Positions 40,666 to 52,245 of a stretch of 64,000 nucleotides of DNA are shown piece after piece. Under the pieces are notes generated by a model that worked only from the letters and a program-made list of their open reading frames with translations, did no database searches and was not told where the DNA came from. Position numbers and translations under genes: made by a program. How positions within the stretch are numbered: the stretch's first letter is position 1; each line of letters opens with the position of its first letter. This DNA comes from Agelaius tricolor (taxonomy: Eukaryota; Chordata; Aves; Passeriformes; Icteridae). The stretch covers positions 71,961,381 to 72,025,380 of the forward strand of contig JALJCS010000001.1 of NCBI GenBank assembly GCA_023055355.1, in the 5' to 3' direction.

Positions 40666-40910
40666 GGTTAGAAAAGACCTTTAAAGTCATCATGTCCAAC
40701 AGTTAAGCCAACACAGCCAAGTCCACCACTAAGCAATGTCCTCCAGAGCCACATCTACACATCTTCTAAATAATCCCAGGGATGGTAACCCCACCACTTC
40801 CCTGGGCAACCTGCCCCAGTGCTTGACCACAATGAAGGGATTGTTCCTGATATCCAATCTAAACTTCCTCCCCTGCAACCTGAGGCCATTTCCTCTAGAC
40901 CTGGAGATGT
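40666..40910 (-). mobile_element. CR1 LINE body, part 2 of an LTR-split copy, minus strand
   Basis: GGTTAGAAAAGACCTTTAAA, GTCATCATGTCCAACAGTTA, AAGTCCACCACTAAGCAATG, GGGATGGTAACCCCACCACT, TCCCTGGGCAACCTGCCCCA, GTGCTTGACC and GATATCCAATCTAAACTTCC, ending at TGAGGCCATTTCCTCTAGAC, are all standard CR1 3' UTR blocks in reverse. Together with the piece at 40230 it forms one CR1 of roughly 270 bp that predates the LTR. Confidence 0.93.
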
Positions 40911-43324
40911 CCTTCAGTCTTCTTCTTCCTGTTTTCTGCTCTGCAGTCCTGCTAGGATGCCCTTTGGGGAGCATGACATCCATACCAGTGTTAACGGATG
41001 TATTGGCGTCTGTTAGATCAGTGTTTCAAGGGCAGGAGAATTTTGAAAAGATACTTGCACATAGCAAGGGACCTAAAAAGTTTACTGGAGTCCTGCACTG
41101 TTTTCATTTCTTCACCCCAGGTGGCTCTACTTAAACTATTTTTTTTTAGTTATGATGTTAATTATGTTGCAAATCCTTGTTCAAACAGACAGTGATCCCA
41201 AATGGACTCTTTACTTGGACTGGTATAAATTAAAGCATGAAAGTCTTTTCTACATGCAGAGACTTCTTTGTCCCAAAGGAGCTCAGCTATTTCAGCCCAC
41301 AGAGGATGGTCCCCATTAACAACTGCAACACCACTGACATTGACTCTCAAAAATTGGGCCTGTTCCATTTTGTAGGCAGTGGAATTGACTGAAGGACAGT
41401 TTTGGGTAGGGGAAGATGATTTTAACCAAAGATAAAGTAAATTTTGATCTTACCTTCCACGTAATCACTGACTCCCTGTCATAGGGGAAAGAGGAAGAAC
41501 AGACCAAATATCAGTGCTAAGCTCAAGTAAATCAGCTGAACAGGCTGTGCCAGGAAAGGCCTGGCTGGAAAGCCTGGCCACAGTGTAGAAGTCTGCATGC
41601 CACTAAAATATATGTAAGAGAATTTTCTTGGTGTTGTGGAAAAAGTGCTGATTTGAAGCCTATAATAGATGAATGTAAACAGCCATGACAGTCAGCAGTA
41701 CCATCCTGCAGACCTACAGGAAGACTGGGTCAGGATTGGAAAAATAGGATTTTTAATCTTGCCCTGGAAGTACAATTGACTGACTTTCTTCCTAAGTGAA
41801 AAAGCAATTACCCCTTTCTCCCTGTCACCAAAGCCACTCCTGCCTTTCTGCCTCCTATCTCCCATAATTAAAGCAGACACCCATAAAGTTTGATATTGAC
41901 ACTGAACACTGCTGAGGGGAGGGAAACCTCTGGGGAAAAAGGAACAAGTATGAATGGGTGTCTTGGAGTTTTACAATACCTTGTCTTGCAGCCTCCTAAA
42001 ACTGTGACAAAAACATAAATATCTTGTTTTACAGGGAAACGACTGCAAGATAAATAGGTGGTCCTATTTCACTAAAGTCTTTGAACGTGACAGCTGTATT
42101 GAAAAAATTGAGGGTTATTAAATGGAAAGGAGTGAGAACACCAATAGTGGTTTCTGCAAAGGATAATTTGCTGCACTTTCCTTAAGAGGGAAGAAAAACT
42201 GAGGTTTGTACACACAAACAACATATATGTCAAAGTTTTATCCTACTAAGTTATAAACATTCTTGTTGAAGATGTTCTGTACAGATATAGAAAGAAATTC
42301 TTTTCTTTGGCTGATAAGCTTGCATCAGGAAGTGCAGCTACTAAAACAAAACCACTAAACGCCTCCCCCCAACCAGTTGTATTCATAAAAATCGCTTTTT
42401 AAATGCAAATTAATCAGATTGAATGAAGATGAAATCCACATATATGTGCTGAGCCACTGGTTTGTATTTTCTGTTGCCTTTGGTCTGAATTTCAAGTTTT
42501 AGCAGAGCTTCCTTTATATTCATAGTTCATTGCAGTCCAGTCACAGTGGGCTTATGAGGGTGTCTTCTGGTCTTCCTCAGTCACTGCTTGCTCATGTGTC
42601 TGAATAGTAAATTGAGAATATTTAGGAAGCTTATTTTGTGCACCAGACTGCAAAGCCAGTCACTTCGAAAAACGACCAAAACCAACACATTTTCTTTTCT
42701 TTTTCTTTGGGCCAATACCAAAGAAAGTCTTTGAAGTTTATGGTTTTTTTTTTTTTTCATTTTAATTATGGGGGAGGGAGAATCATATTTCTGTGTTTGA
42801 CATTGAAAGACTTGAGGTTATTTTTATGGCTGATGTGTTTTTTCCAAGGATTGTGTCTATTAAAGAATAGATTTTAGAATTCTAGTGAAAAGCAATCAAT
42901 TGTAGAGTCTCTGTGGCCCCTCAGAAACAACAGTTTGACTACCAGAATGCCATGTTCCCTGATGCTGTCCAGCCAAAATGGAAACCTCACTGCAGCTGTC
43001 ATTTTCAGGCTCTCTGTAGTCATTATACAACAGTAGTAACAGAAAAGGCCCTTAACTATAAAATCTTGCACAGAGGAGTAATAATAGGATCTTCCTTGTT
43101 ATAAATTTTTGTGCATTACATGAATTAGGAAGTTTATTTTTTACTGGTAAAAAAGCCAACCAAACAGACAAACAAACATAAAAACTGAAGAATAAGCATA
43201 CCATGTGTTAGAATAAGAAAGCAGGAAATGACATTCAGATATGGGTTGATATAGCTGAAGATGGAAAAGGGGAAGAACTGGCCCTGAAGAGGTTGGAGTT
43301 TAAAGGAGGATGGGGATATGAACA
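40911..43324. other. Unique noncoding DNA
   Basis: No gene or mobile element recognised; T14 run at 42744-42757. The region just after the CR1 (40911-41130) shows nothing I recognise. Confidence 0.55.
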
Positions 43325-43416
43325 GCACAATCTAGTCCATGGTGGGGAATTAGATGAGGGAATGGGTTGGAATTGGCTTGGAATCACCCCTCCAACCCAC
43401 ACCACTCTGTGATTCC
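43325..43416 (+). mobile_element. CR1 LINE terminus, degraded, plus strand
   Basis: A recognisable CR1 end: CTAGTCCATGGTGGGG, then GAATTAGATGAGGG, then TCCAACCCACACCACTCTGT and GATTCCTTGA. The middle appears rearranged, with GGAATGGGTTGGAATTGGCT looking like a local duplication of the GGTTGGAATT block. About 90 bp remain. Confidence 0.75.
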
Positions 43417-46361
43417 TTGATTACGTACCCCTGATAGTTCCAGACACAGCCCTTCTGAAATGAGGAGTGCTCCCCAAAGATCTGAAGTTACTACAGGTGA
43501 TGTCCTAGTTAAGCCAGGATGGCTGAAGGAAGTAATTAAGTTGTATCTTACTCCTCTGAGGAAACCCTCCAACACATTCCTTGTGTATTAAGCTCCCAGT
43601 TTAAGATCTGCCTGTGTTCCTCCTTTTCCCAGCACAACAGCTGCAAGAATTCAGAAGCATTCCCTGCATCTTGAAACTTTTTTTTAGATGTTTGTTTCCA
43701 TGTTTACAATAAAACTTGCCTACTATTGACTGGCTGGGTCACCCTCCATCCAAAATGTCATTTGCCCTGGGTCTTTGTTTCCACACCTGCACAGTTCAGT
43801 GACATTTTGTTCCATCTGTCCATCTGGTTAACACACCTGCCTTCCCTTCTTCCAGGTTCAGAAGCTGATGACTATGACAAATAGAAGTTTAGACTGAAAA
43901 GCAATGCAGTCTTGTTCCTTCATCACACAAGCTATTTTTAAAGGCAAACGTCAATGAAGTTCCAACTCACTTTTTTATTTCAGCAGTAATGTTCCCCTAA
44001 AGATTTGCAGGGAGTGAAAGTCAAAAGCAAGATATAGGGAAGCAAATCTATTGTTTGACCAATGTGAAGCATCACAGCCTGCAAAAGAATTGGATCAGTT
44101 CTTTCATTTTTAGATCACATTTCCCACTCTATTACAGGCTGTTCCAAAATATCTTTGTGCAGTACAAATTTTACTGATACTTAAGGACCTCCAAGATTTT
44201 TTCAGCATAAAGCAAGCATTCAGTTTGGACTGGAAAAAAAGGCAAAAGTGTAACTAAACTATGTCATAAGTTATTGTCATTTAATATAAAGAGGAAAGGC
44301 ACAGCCCCCAGACCACACTGCAAGAGGATGCACAATATGTATTCCTTATAGGCAATATGCAAATGAATTTTTGCATGCCTGAGAGAAAGAGAACAGAGAG
44401 AGAAAAAATTACTTAATTTGTGGTTTTCCTTAGCAGCATTTCACAGCAAGTTATTTTATTTGTCCATGGCCTCATGACTGATGGTACTTTACTTTCCCAA
44501 ACTGTGCAGAGTAGAGGTGAGATGTGACTCTCCCAGTGTCAGTACTTTGCCTGAGCAAGCTTGAAGTCAGGGAAAACATCAACATGCACAGAGGAAATGG
44601 TAATAGGTGTCTCACACTCAAAGGGATCTATAACATGTGGCCATCCCTTTGTTAAAACAGTTCAGGAAAAATAAATTGCCTGCAGGAGACTTCTGCAATT
44701 CTAGTGGAGTTCAGCAAACTGCTCAATGCCTGACCACTCTCTCTGCAGTGAATTAGGGATCTGATTCAGAATCTCAGACCAGAAAGGAACAATGTGAAGC
44801 AATTAAAGTAGTTCTCACTTGCACAGGAACAGTTGAGATGGCTGCAGAGATGTTTTATCATTTTAGATAAACCTTACAAAACCTGGATGGAAAAAAATAG
44901 GAAAGTATTAAACCTACCTTACTACAGAATGGCTTTAGACTTGCCTGTGAGTAAAAGTTTGCTTCAAGTTTCCCTCAGTAAATGAGGCCTGAGGTTCAGG
45001 AGATGTGGTTTCCTCTGACCACATTGGGTATCAAAGGTCTGTCTGTCTAGATGGAGGATTTAGATCCTGCTGCTCCTGATGAAAATAAAGGAGCAGAGGG
45101 TAATTTCTCTTACCCTGAAATACATGTTTACAAGATTAATTGCTCTCTGATGCTCAGCAAGCCAATCTTTCTGCAGGATCTCCAGTGAGATGTTGCACCT
45201 GCCTAAGCAGCTTGTGCCAAGGGATGTCAGACAGGATTTCCCTCTAGAAGACTTCAAAGGCAGCTCATGCAAGACACTGGTGACTCAATAAATGGGGATA
45301 TTTACTTTCAGCAGAGCTGTTTCACTATTACCCTAAAATTTAGGTTCAGGCCAACAGCCTCGGTTCCTTGGACAATTTCTGGCCAATTTTCAGTCCTGCT
45401 TTTCAGGAATCAAGTGAGGAACCCAATGCAAGACAATTAACAAGACCTATGTTATTTTTTGTAGTTGGAAGAAAAGGACTCTTTCATAGCAGCACCCATG
45501 AGGGAATGCCAAACAGGTGGAAAAATCCACAAATTCTCTATGACCAAGTTATATTGAAATGAAATTGGTCTTTGGAAACTTATACACAAGACAGGATCTC
45601 CCAGGTATTTAGTCTAGGATGGGGTACATCACCCATCAGAATGTTTCTGAAAATGTCTCACATCTAGAGTGGGAACACAGAAAAACCTAAACCTGATTCC
45701 TGCAGATGTGGGGCTGATAAACTAAAGGAGCCACCTTGGCACTTTCTGCAGTTGGTTTACAGGGAGGGCTGGAGCCCTGATTCCACGGTGAGAGGCTGAA
45801 GCTCACAGAACTGCCTGGAACTGGTGAGATGGCTGAGGGAGAAAGAAAGAAATGGACCGGCAAGAAAAACTCATTGTCCTATTATCGGGTCAACTCTGGT
45901 GCTTTGGGGTCCTTCTGCTCAGCACCCTGGGACCCACCTCCACATCTCCCTGTGTGCAAGGCCCTCTGCAAGTCTGATCAGTGACACAAGGGTTTGCTGC
46001 TCCCTGCAAGAAGCAGCTTGTCCCTGGAGCCAGATTCTGCTCACACATAAGGCAACCATAAAGTTTACCCACAGCACCCTGGGAACACAATCAGGCTTTT
46101 TCTGTTGTGTACTTAATGCTCCCCCAATTGGTGCTCATGAAAGATGATAGTATGCTTCACCAAGAGAGCACTTCATCAAGAGTGAAAATCAGCACCAAGG
46201 GAAAGCAAAAAGTTATTGAATTGAGCAGCCCATTGTCCCAAAACTGTAAAATTCATCTATAAGGTCATTTTCGACAATTGGACAATTGTTTTGCAATTAC
46301 TGCAAGCTCTTAGGAGACAAATCTTTGTCCTTAGCTTTTGTCATCCCTAAAGAGTCACAGG
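43417..46361. other. Unique noncoding DNA
   Basis: No repeat or gene recognised. A 107-codon plus frame (45824-46147) has no domain. Confidence 0.55.
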
Positions 46362-46420
46362 AGCTTAGAAATATAAGCTGGAAAAGACCTCAATAGGTGA
46401 TCTAACACATCGCCCAGAGC
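46362..46420 (-). mobile_element. Probable old CR1 terminus fragment, minus strand
   Basis: GAGTCACAGGAGCTTAGAAA, TATAAGCTGGAAAAGACCTC, AATAGGTGATCTAACACATC follow the order of an older CR1 type (tail, TTGGAAGGGACCT, AGGTCATCTAGTCCA). Short and diverged, so less certain than the others. Confidence 0.55.
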
Positions 46421-46774
46421 CTTTGTTATTCAAACAAATAAAGAGTAATTTCTCTACAGTAACTCTACCACAATTACAGTTGAAAAAAAATAAAAAAGGC
46501 CTTTACCAGCATGGCAGTAACTAAAAAATCAAAGGCTGTACTCTTCTCTGTGCTCCTCTAAGATTTACAGCAAAATACATCCCTATCTTCATTTTCCACT
46601 GTAAAGTACAGAGAAATTGTTATAATGCAGTGCAGTAAATCTGAGAGAGCCTTTCATAAATCAGGTGAGAATTTCCCTGCTCTACCAGGGCTGTTAGATG
46701 TCGAGCTGGTGAGGGTCCAGTGTATCAATATCAATGAGTATTACTCCTGTACTCCTCACACCCAGAAAAAGTCA

Positions 46775-47130
46775 GAATAACAGAATGAAGTCACAGAACA
46801 ATAGAATGAAGTCACAGAGTCAGAGAATCATGAAGATTGGAAAAAGTCTCCAAGATCATCAAGTCCAACTTTTGACCAAATTCCACCATGGCCACTAAAC
46901 CATACCACAAATTGCCACATTCACTCATTTTTGAACATTTTCATGGATGGTGACTCCAGAACTTCCCTGTAAATGTTGTTCCAATGCTTAACCACTCTTT
47001 CAGTGAATAAATATTTCCTAATGTCCAACCTAGACCCCCCCCGGCACAATTTGAGGCCATAACCATCATAACCCAGACTTTCAGTCTGGGCAGGAGCTGG
47101 TGCGGCATTTTTCTAACAGCAACCAAGGTG
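46775..47130 (-). mobile_element. CR1 LINE fragment with expanded terminal repeat, minus strand
   Basis: About 355 bp. The body reads GAAGATTGGAAAAAGTCTCC, AAGATCATCAAGTCCAACTT, TGGCCACTAAACCATACCAC, GGATGGTGACTCCAGAACTT, CTAATGTCCAACCTAGACCC and AATTTGAGGCCATAACC, all CR1 3' UTR blocks reversed. Its terminus at 46775-46820 is unusual: a 21-bp unit with core AGAATGAAGTCACAGA occurs twice (46782 and 46803), apparently grown from the octamer-type CR1 tail. Confidence 0.9.
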
Positions 47131-47244
47131 TGTATAACATTAGTTCTCACATGAAAGCCAAAAATGGTCAGAAATATTATTTTTCATGCTGGGTCTCTCA
47201 TCATGCTGCCAGATTTGACTTGTAGTGGGGCAGAGAGCAGCCAC

Positions 47245-47375
47245 TGAGATTGGCTTAGCTGGTCTAAGCACGGTACTGATAACAGCAAGGTCATGGGGTT
47301 CATCCCTTTATGGGATAAACTTAAGAGTTGGACTTGATGATCCTTGTGAGTCCCTTTCATCTCAGAATATTCTAC
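47245..47375 (+). mobile_element. tRNA-Ile-derived SINE with CR1-like tail (TguSINE1-like)
   Basis: The head resembles tRNA-Ile: TGGCTTAGCTGGTCTAAGCA holds a degenerate A box (47256-47268), CGGTACTGATAACAGCAAGG corresponds to the anticodon arm with GAT at 47278-47280, and GGTTCATCCC at 47297-47306 is the B box of an RNA polymerase III internal promoter. From 47325 the sequence becomes a CR1-like 3' end (GAGTTGGACTTGATGATCCT, then TCTCAGAATATTCTAC). Such chimaeras are moved by CR1 reverse transcriptase because it recognises the tail. The D-arm is about five bases short and the acceptor stem has decayed, so it is not a functional tRNA gene. I infer the TguSINE1 class known from zebra finch; this supports a songbird source. 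Confidence 0.8.
47256..47306 (+). promoter_or_regulatory. Degenerate pol III A and B boxes in the SINE head
   Basis: A-box-like TAGCTGGTCTAAG at 47256-47268 and B-box-like GGTTCATCCC at 47297-47306. The B box has lost its CpG (GGTTCG to GGTTCA), the expected decay of a methylated CpG, so current activity is unlikely. Confidence 0.55.
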
Positions 47376-49864
47376 ATAAAAAATGAGAATGCAAAGGTTT
47401 GTCTGTCACATGGGTCTATACATCCCTCCACCCCTAGACAGGCAGTGAAGAACGCACAATTTCTACAGCAAGTACCCCAGAGCAACACAAACGCTGCAGC
47501 AAAGCCCACTGGGTAGGATTTTAATTATGGGGTGGGGATTTTTTTGTTTTGTCCTTTTTTTTAACAACTTAAGCCAAATCATCACTTTCATGGCTGAATG
47601 ATGCCTTGCTCCTTTCAGGAGGTCACCTCTGAGGGAGACTTTGCAGTCAAGTTTTGCCTGATACCATCAGAGCAGATGAGCCAGCTCGCTGCACACACAG
47701 TAAGGGAAAGCTGCTAATAAAGATGTCTGACCTTGGGACAAAGTGGCTGAGATCCACACTGGAGGGTGAGAGAGCACTGACAGTGAAGGTCCACTGCATG
47801 ATAAGCTGAATGTGACAGCGGACTAACAGAAAAATTAATTAGCAGCAGCTGAACTCTTATGTGTGACCCAGTTTCAGGCAAAAGAGTGGTTTTTTAAGCA
47901 GCTTTCAACATCATCAGCTTCCTCAACACTGGGATCTTTTGTGGAAAATGAGACACCAGATGCAGGGGATGGTAACGTGCCCCCACTTCTCTGTCAGTTT
48001 TGATTCAAACCAATGCAGCATACACTCCAAAGCCCCATATTTTATAAGCACTAGAAAATATGCATTTGCTGGTGGAAAGGTCATTTTTAATATCAATATG
48101 ATAAATACGAACAGGACCTGTGCTGGAAAATTATCCACAGAGGGCTTCCATAGTGCAGGGCTTCATTTATCAGAGGTCTCCTGCTTCACTGTACAGCCCA
48201 GCCCACTAAAGACCTCCAGATCATCAAATCAAGATGAGAAATATCAGACATAGTTCACCTCAGAACTTTTAAAACTCATTATTTGTTTTGCACAAAGCAA
48301 AACAGGATAAAAGGAAAACAGATTTCAGAAGTGCAAGACCTATAAATGAAACCCAGTTCTTTACACACTTCACACTTAATTATGGCCAAAGATCAAATTC
48401 TACATTTTTTTGACAAAGAGAAATCAGAAAACCCAAGGAGCAATAGGAGTTATCAAGAAACCTAAGCCCGGTATAGCCCAGCATAACTGAGTGCTTCATG
48501 CCATTCTTGGAACTGGAAATTTGTTCAGTGCTGCTGTGACCTAAAATACAGCAGCATGTCTTGCCTGTTTGCTATTTCTTTGCATAAACAAGTGAATTTC
48601 AGTGATAAGGAAAGATTCCAGAACTGTAGCTCTAGAATCTGAAATATTCTACAGATTTAGAGGTGAAATAAACCTCAGGAAAATAAATGTGATTGTGAAA
48701 CTTTCATTCATGGCAGATAAAGCCTTTATTTGCTGCCATTTTCATAACAGAAGAATAGTTTTCTAAGCTGTTATTTATTTGCTAAAAGGCCTGTAGCAGT
48801 TCTATCATTCTCATATGAACAGCTTTATCCAATTTTAAGGCAATAAAACACTTATTAAAAAAAAAATGCTTTGTAAAATAAATGTATAAACCCACTGAAA
48901 TAAAATGGCAAATTACAAGAAGATGTTGTTGGTTTGTTGCTGGGAAGTTTTTTTCTTGTATCCCGTGGACTCTGGATACAAGATGTCACTTAAGGCTGGA
49001 AGTCTGTGACTGCATAATATCAGAGCCAACCAGGGAGGAAAAACTATTGATTCTTCACTATTTGGATTCATTTTGCAGCAGACAAAAGAGAGGCTTTTTG
49101 CAGAGTTTCATGAGGAAAAGGAGAGATTTTCACTTGCAAAAATACCAGTTCAATGATCCTGACACAAAATATTCAGAGACTCGCACTCCTTGCAACATGA
49201 CCTGGTCACCACGGGGGATATCAGGTGAGTTTTCCCTCGACATTGAAAGGAACTTTGCTTTTTAATCCTTTTCTAAAGTTACATCTCACTTAAGAGAAAC
49301 CTTTCTGAGTGAACTTTTTGCCAATCTGAGAACATTTCTGCACATCCGTACTAAATATCGATAGCAATTTCAATGGCAAAAACTCTTGATAAAAAATAAA
49401 TAAATAAATCCTATCCAGCTCTGTATGCTGTAATCAGCAGCTTATTTTCCCAAAGGATTGCTATGCAGTGGTCCTTCCATCTCTACAGTACCAAGACAGA
49501 CCCAAAATTCACCTCAGCACTGAGAAGGTGCTGTCCTCCTCACTCAATCTGTAAAAACCAGCCAGAGCAGCCTTCACTGCTCATTTAACTCCACCCCTTT
49601 CAGCTTTCACAGCTGAATTGTTCCACCAGATCCAGATCAGGCATCTGAATCATGGCATCCCCATTTGCCTCTGCAGCTGACAGCTCAGCAGGTTTGTCCT
49701 AGGCTGTTTCTCACCTCTTGAGGCACAGTGATCATGTTCAGAGCTGCCTTTGAGCAGGATTGGGCTGGTTCACCCTCGTGGGGGTGTTTGTCTTTTAATG
49801 AGATCCCTACCAAACCCACTGCTGGAAGAGGCTGGAGTGAACTGTTTGGGGTTTTTATCCTAAA
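47376..49864. other. Unique noncoding DNA with one weak exon candidate
   Basis: Mostly featureless AT-rich DNA. It contains the 127-codon frame at 48882-49265, listed separately because it passes a consensus splice donor. Confidence 0.55.
48882..49224 (+). other. Weak candidate exon ending at a consensus splice donor
   Basis: An open plus frame from 48882 runs through 49224, where CAG is followed by GTGAGT (GT at 49225-49226), a near-perfect vertebrate 5' splice site. The frame is basic in its second half (a FMRKRRDFHLQKYQF segment) and several CpGs survive nearby (49183, 49212). I recognise no domain. The frame stays open past the donor to 49265, so nothing forces splicing. It may be a lncRNA or untranslated exon, or chance. 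Confidence 0.12.
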
Positions 49865-49971
49865 GAGGATGTCCTGATGTGCTGGGTGGCATCCCTGTCC
49901 ACGGCATAGGGTTGGAATTAGATGATCTTTAAGGTCCCGTCTCACCCAAAGCATCCTGTGATTCTATGAAA
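49865..49971 (+). mobile_element. CR1 LINE terminus, plus strand
   Basis: GATGTGCTGGGTGGCATCCC, TGTCCACGGCATAGGGTTGG, AATTAGATGATCTTTAAGGT, CCCGTCTCACCCAAAGCATC and CTGTGATTCTATGA are the last blocks of CR1 with a well-kept terminal octamer region. The 180 bp upstream (from about 49690) do not clearly match CR1. Confidence 0.9.
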
Positions 49972-51834
49972 AAATGGCTCCTGGTGCTTTCTTCCACCAC
50001 AGAAAGGGTGCCCAGCTCTTCTCATAACTAAGTGGTGCAAGGGAAAAATGCAGCAGACAGAAGTTGCAGCAGGGGAATTTCTGGCTTTATAAGAGGAAAA
50101 TAAATTCTAAGTGATTAAGCACTAAGACAAGGTCCCAGAGAGATAATGAATTGTTGGCCTTTGGAGACATTGAAAACTTGAAAGGAAGCAAATCCTTGAG
50201 CAAGCTAAATTCAAAGTTAGATCAGCTCTGAGCAGAGGGTTGAACTGGAGACCTGCAAAGCTCCCTTCCAGAGCAAGATATGCTGTGAATCTATTCATTA
50301 TTTTCTTCAGTTTCTCAGAATTTAATGCAACCCTGAATAGCTGTCCTGATCAGGTAGAGATGCATTTTGTTTTCAGCCAGGGTGATAAAGAAGTAAACAC
50401 CCACAGGATGCTGCTTGCATCCTGCAGCTTCAAACAGAGAAGGTCCTTATGCTCACTTAACCCACATCCCATCACCTCTGTGCCATGAAGGACTGCACAG
50501 GCCATAACAGCAAGATCCAAATCCAATTTCCATCCTCATGTGGCACTTTTTTAAGGAGATGAAGTATAAGCATATTACTCTTCACTTGCACCAACACTGT
50601 AGTCCATACTGATGAGGCTGTCCAAGGAAAGTGTAACATATTTTAATATATTTTAATATTTCACTGGTACACCCTCCCAGAACTTAACCATTTGCAACTG
50701 AGACTAATTCCTAAGCCAAAGAATTTTTATTTCATTTTTTTAATAGAATAATTTTTAATTAGCTCTCTGGACACTTTTTCTTAAGCTAATGGACATTTTA
50801 CTATCTACAACATCTTGTGTTAAATCATCCAGTGAAAGACTCCAAATAAATAAAACATAGAATAACACATCACAGAAATAGGTCTTGATTTTGTTGAGCA
50901 CTGCAGAGAAAGAATTCCCATCCTCAGCAAGCACAACAGCTCCATCAATACTTAAAAGCACTTAGACTTTTGATCAACTCACACAATTTTTTAAAGTTCA
51001 CTTGAAAAAAAAAGAAAAAAAGTCAATTAATTTCATTTCACCCAGAAGAAAGTGAAATATACCCCATGTAAATTAACACTGTAATAGAACTGCTCCAGTT
51101 TTCTAACCCCTCTGGCACAGCCGTGTCGGTCTGAAAAATGTCAGAGTGGCCCAAAAACCCCAAGCAGGAGGAGTGCTCAGCTTGTCTTGATCCACATGAC
51201 TGCACAGTAGGTTTCATAACACAGGCTGAAAATCTTAAAACAACCCAGAAAAAAAAGTAGATCTGGAAGCCACAGAACAAGTAGCACTGATCAATTTTTA
51301 AACCTAGCCCTTATTTTCTGCTATTTTCTGCTGATTTTCTATTATTATTTGCAATTGCAATCTTTTTTTCCGTTCCCAGCTCAGGTTTCCAGATCAGTTT
51401 GGAGGGACACAGATAGCACATAGCTCCCGTGGGGCTCTGAGCTGTGCATGTGCAGCACTTCTGCAGCACATTGGTGGGTTGAGGGGGAAGCCCCAAGCAG
51501 AAGCCCAATGTCTAACACCAATTTTTAGTTAATGTCATTCTTGAGAGGTGAGTACCTCAGAAAATATGGCTCTGGGAGGTATCCAGACAGTAAGTCAGTT
51601 GCTACTGATGGCAAAAAGCATTTTTAACCTATTCCTTCTATCAACCTGTGTTTGACAATGCAGGACATCCTCTGGCTCCTCTTGGGGCAACAGCCAGGAG
51701 CTCTTCCCCGGAGGTCCACATATGGCCCTTGCTTGAAACAGGAAGAAATGATTGCTCTAAAATGTCTTTTAGAGCAATCCTTCTCAGTCCTCAGACACCT
51801 CATTCCAGTTTCACCATTACCTCCATGAATTTAT
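49972..51834. other. Unique noncoding DNA
   Basis: No mobile element recognised. The frame at 50240-50488 has a stretch (HFVFSQGDKEVNTHRMLLAS) that faintly resembles the start of a BTB fold; see findings. Confidence 0.5.
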
Positions 51835-51916
51835 GCAAACGACTGCCAGCATCTGCTACACCTCAAATCCTGTGTGCAGTTCTGGGCCCTTCAGTTCAGG
51901 AAGGACATTGAGGGGC
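51835..51916 (+). mobile_element. CR1 LINE, piece 1 of 3 of a copy split by two LTRs
   Basis: CTGCTACACCTCAAATCCTG, TGTGCAGTTCTGGGCCCTTC and AGTTCAGGAAGGACATTGAG are the CR1 block that also opens the copy at 22.1 kb. It stops abruptly at GGGGC, and the sequence expected next (CTGGAGCGTGTCCAGG) is found only at 52436, after an LTR. Confidence 0.85.
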
Positions 51917-52170
51917 AGTAATGCGGCCTCGGCCGGGTTTCGGGGTATCCCCGGCGGGCTGCAGCGGATCCGGATAGCACAGTCCTGTTCAGCACAGCCT
52001 GTCCCAGGTCCCAAACATCTCCCAGATGTTACCACCTTAGCAAGCTTGGGTGATATCAGCTCTAGTGATTATCAGCTCATTTTGTGATGTCAGCTCTTTG
52101 CTTGCTAGGTGCCGTAGGCAGACGCAGGGAGAGAGAGGAGAAGCGCTGTGTGGGGCTCCACAGGAGCGTC

Positions 52171-52176
52171 TTTATT
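52171..52176 (-). terminator. Polyadenylation signal AATAAA of the 51.9-kb LTR
   Basis: Reads CTTCAATAAAGACG on the minus strand, a typical retroviral R-region signal. It lies about 65-70 bases downstream of the TATA-like box in LTR sense. Confidence 0.75.
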
Positions 52177-52235
52177 GAAGTCTTCTGCAAAGGTTCTCAG
52201 GGACAGCTCTTCTGCCCAGCTGGGCTAAAGTAGCC

Positions 52236-52245
52236 CTTTGTATAG
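52236..52245 (-). promoter_or_regulatory. TATA-like box of the 51.9-kb LTR
   Basis: CTATACAAAG on the minus strand, placed correctly upstream of the AATAAA. It would drive transcription leftwards if active. Confidence 0.5.

Noticed and set aside
47245..47318. Functional tRNA-Ile gene
   Set aside because: The D-arm is shortened, the acceptor stem is not paired and the sequence continues into a CR1-like tail, so it is a SINE head.
49690..49864. Upstream extension of the CR1 terminus at 49.9 kb
   Set aside because: The sequence does not follow the CR1 block order, so I limited the call to the clear terminus.
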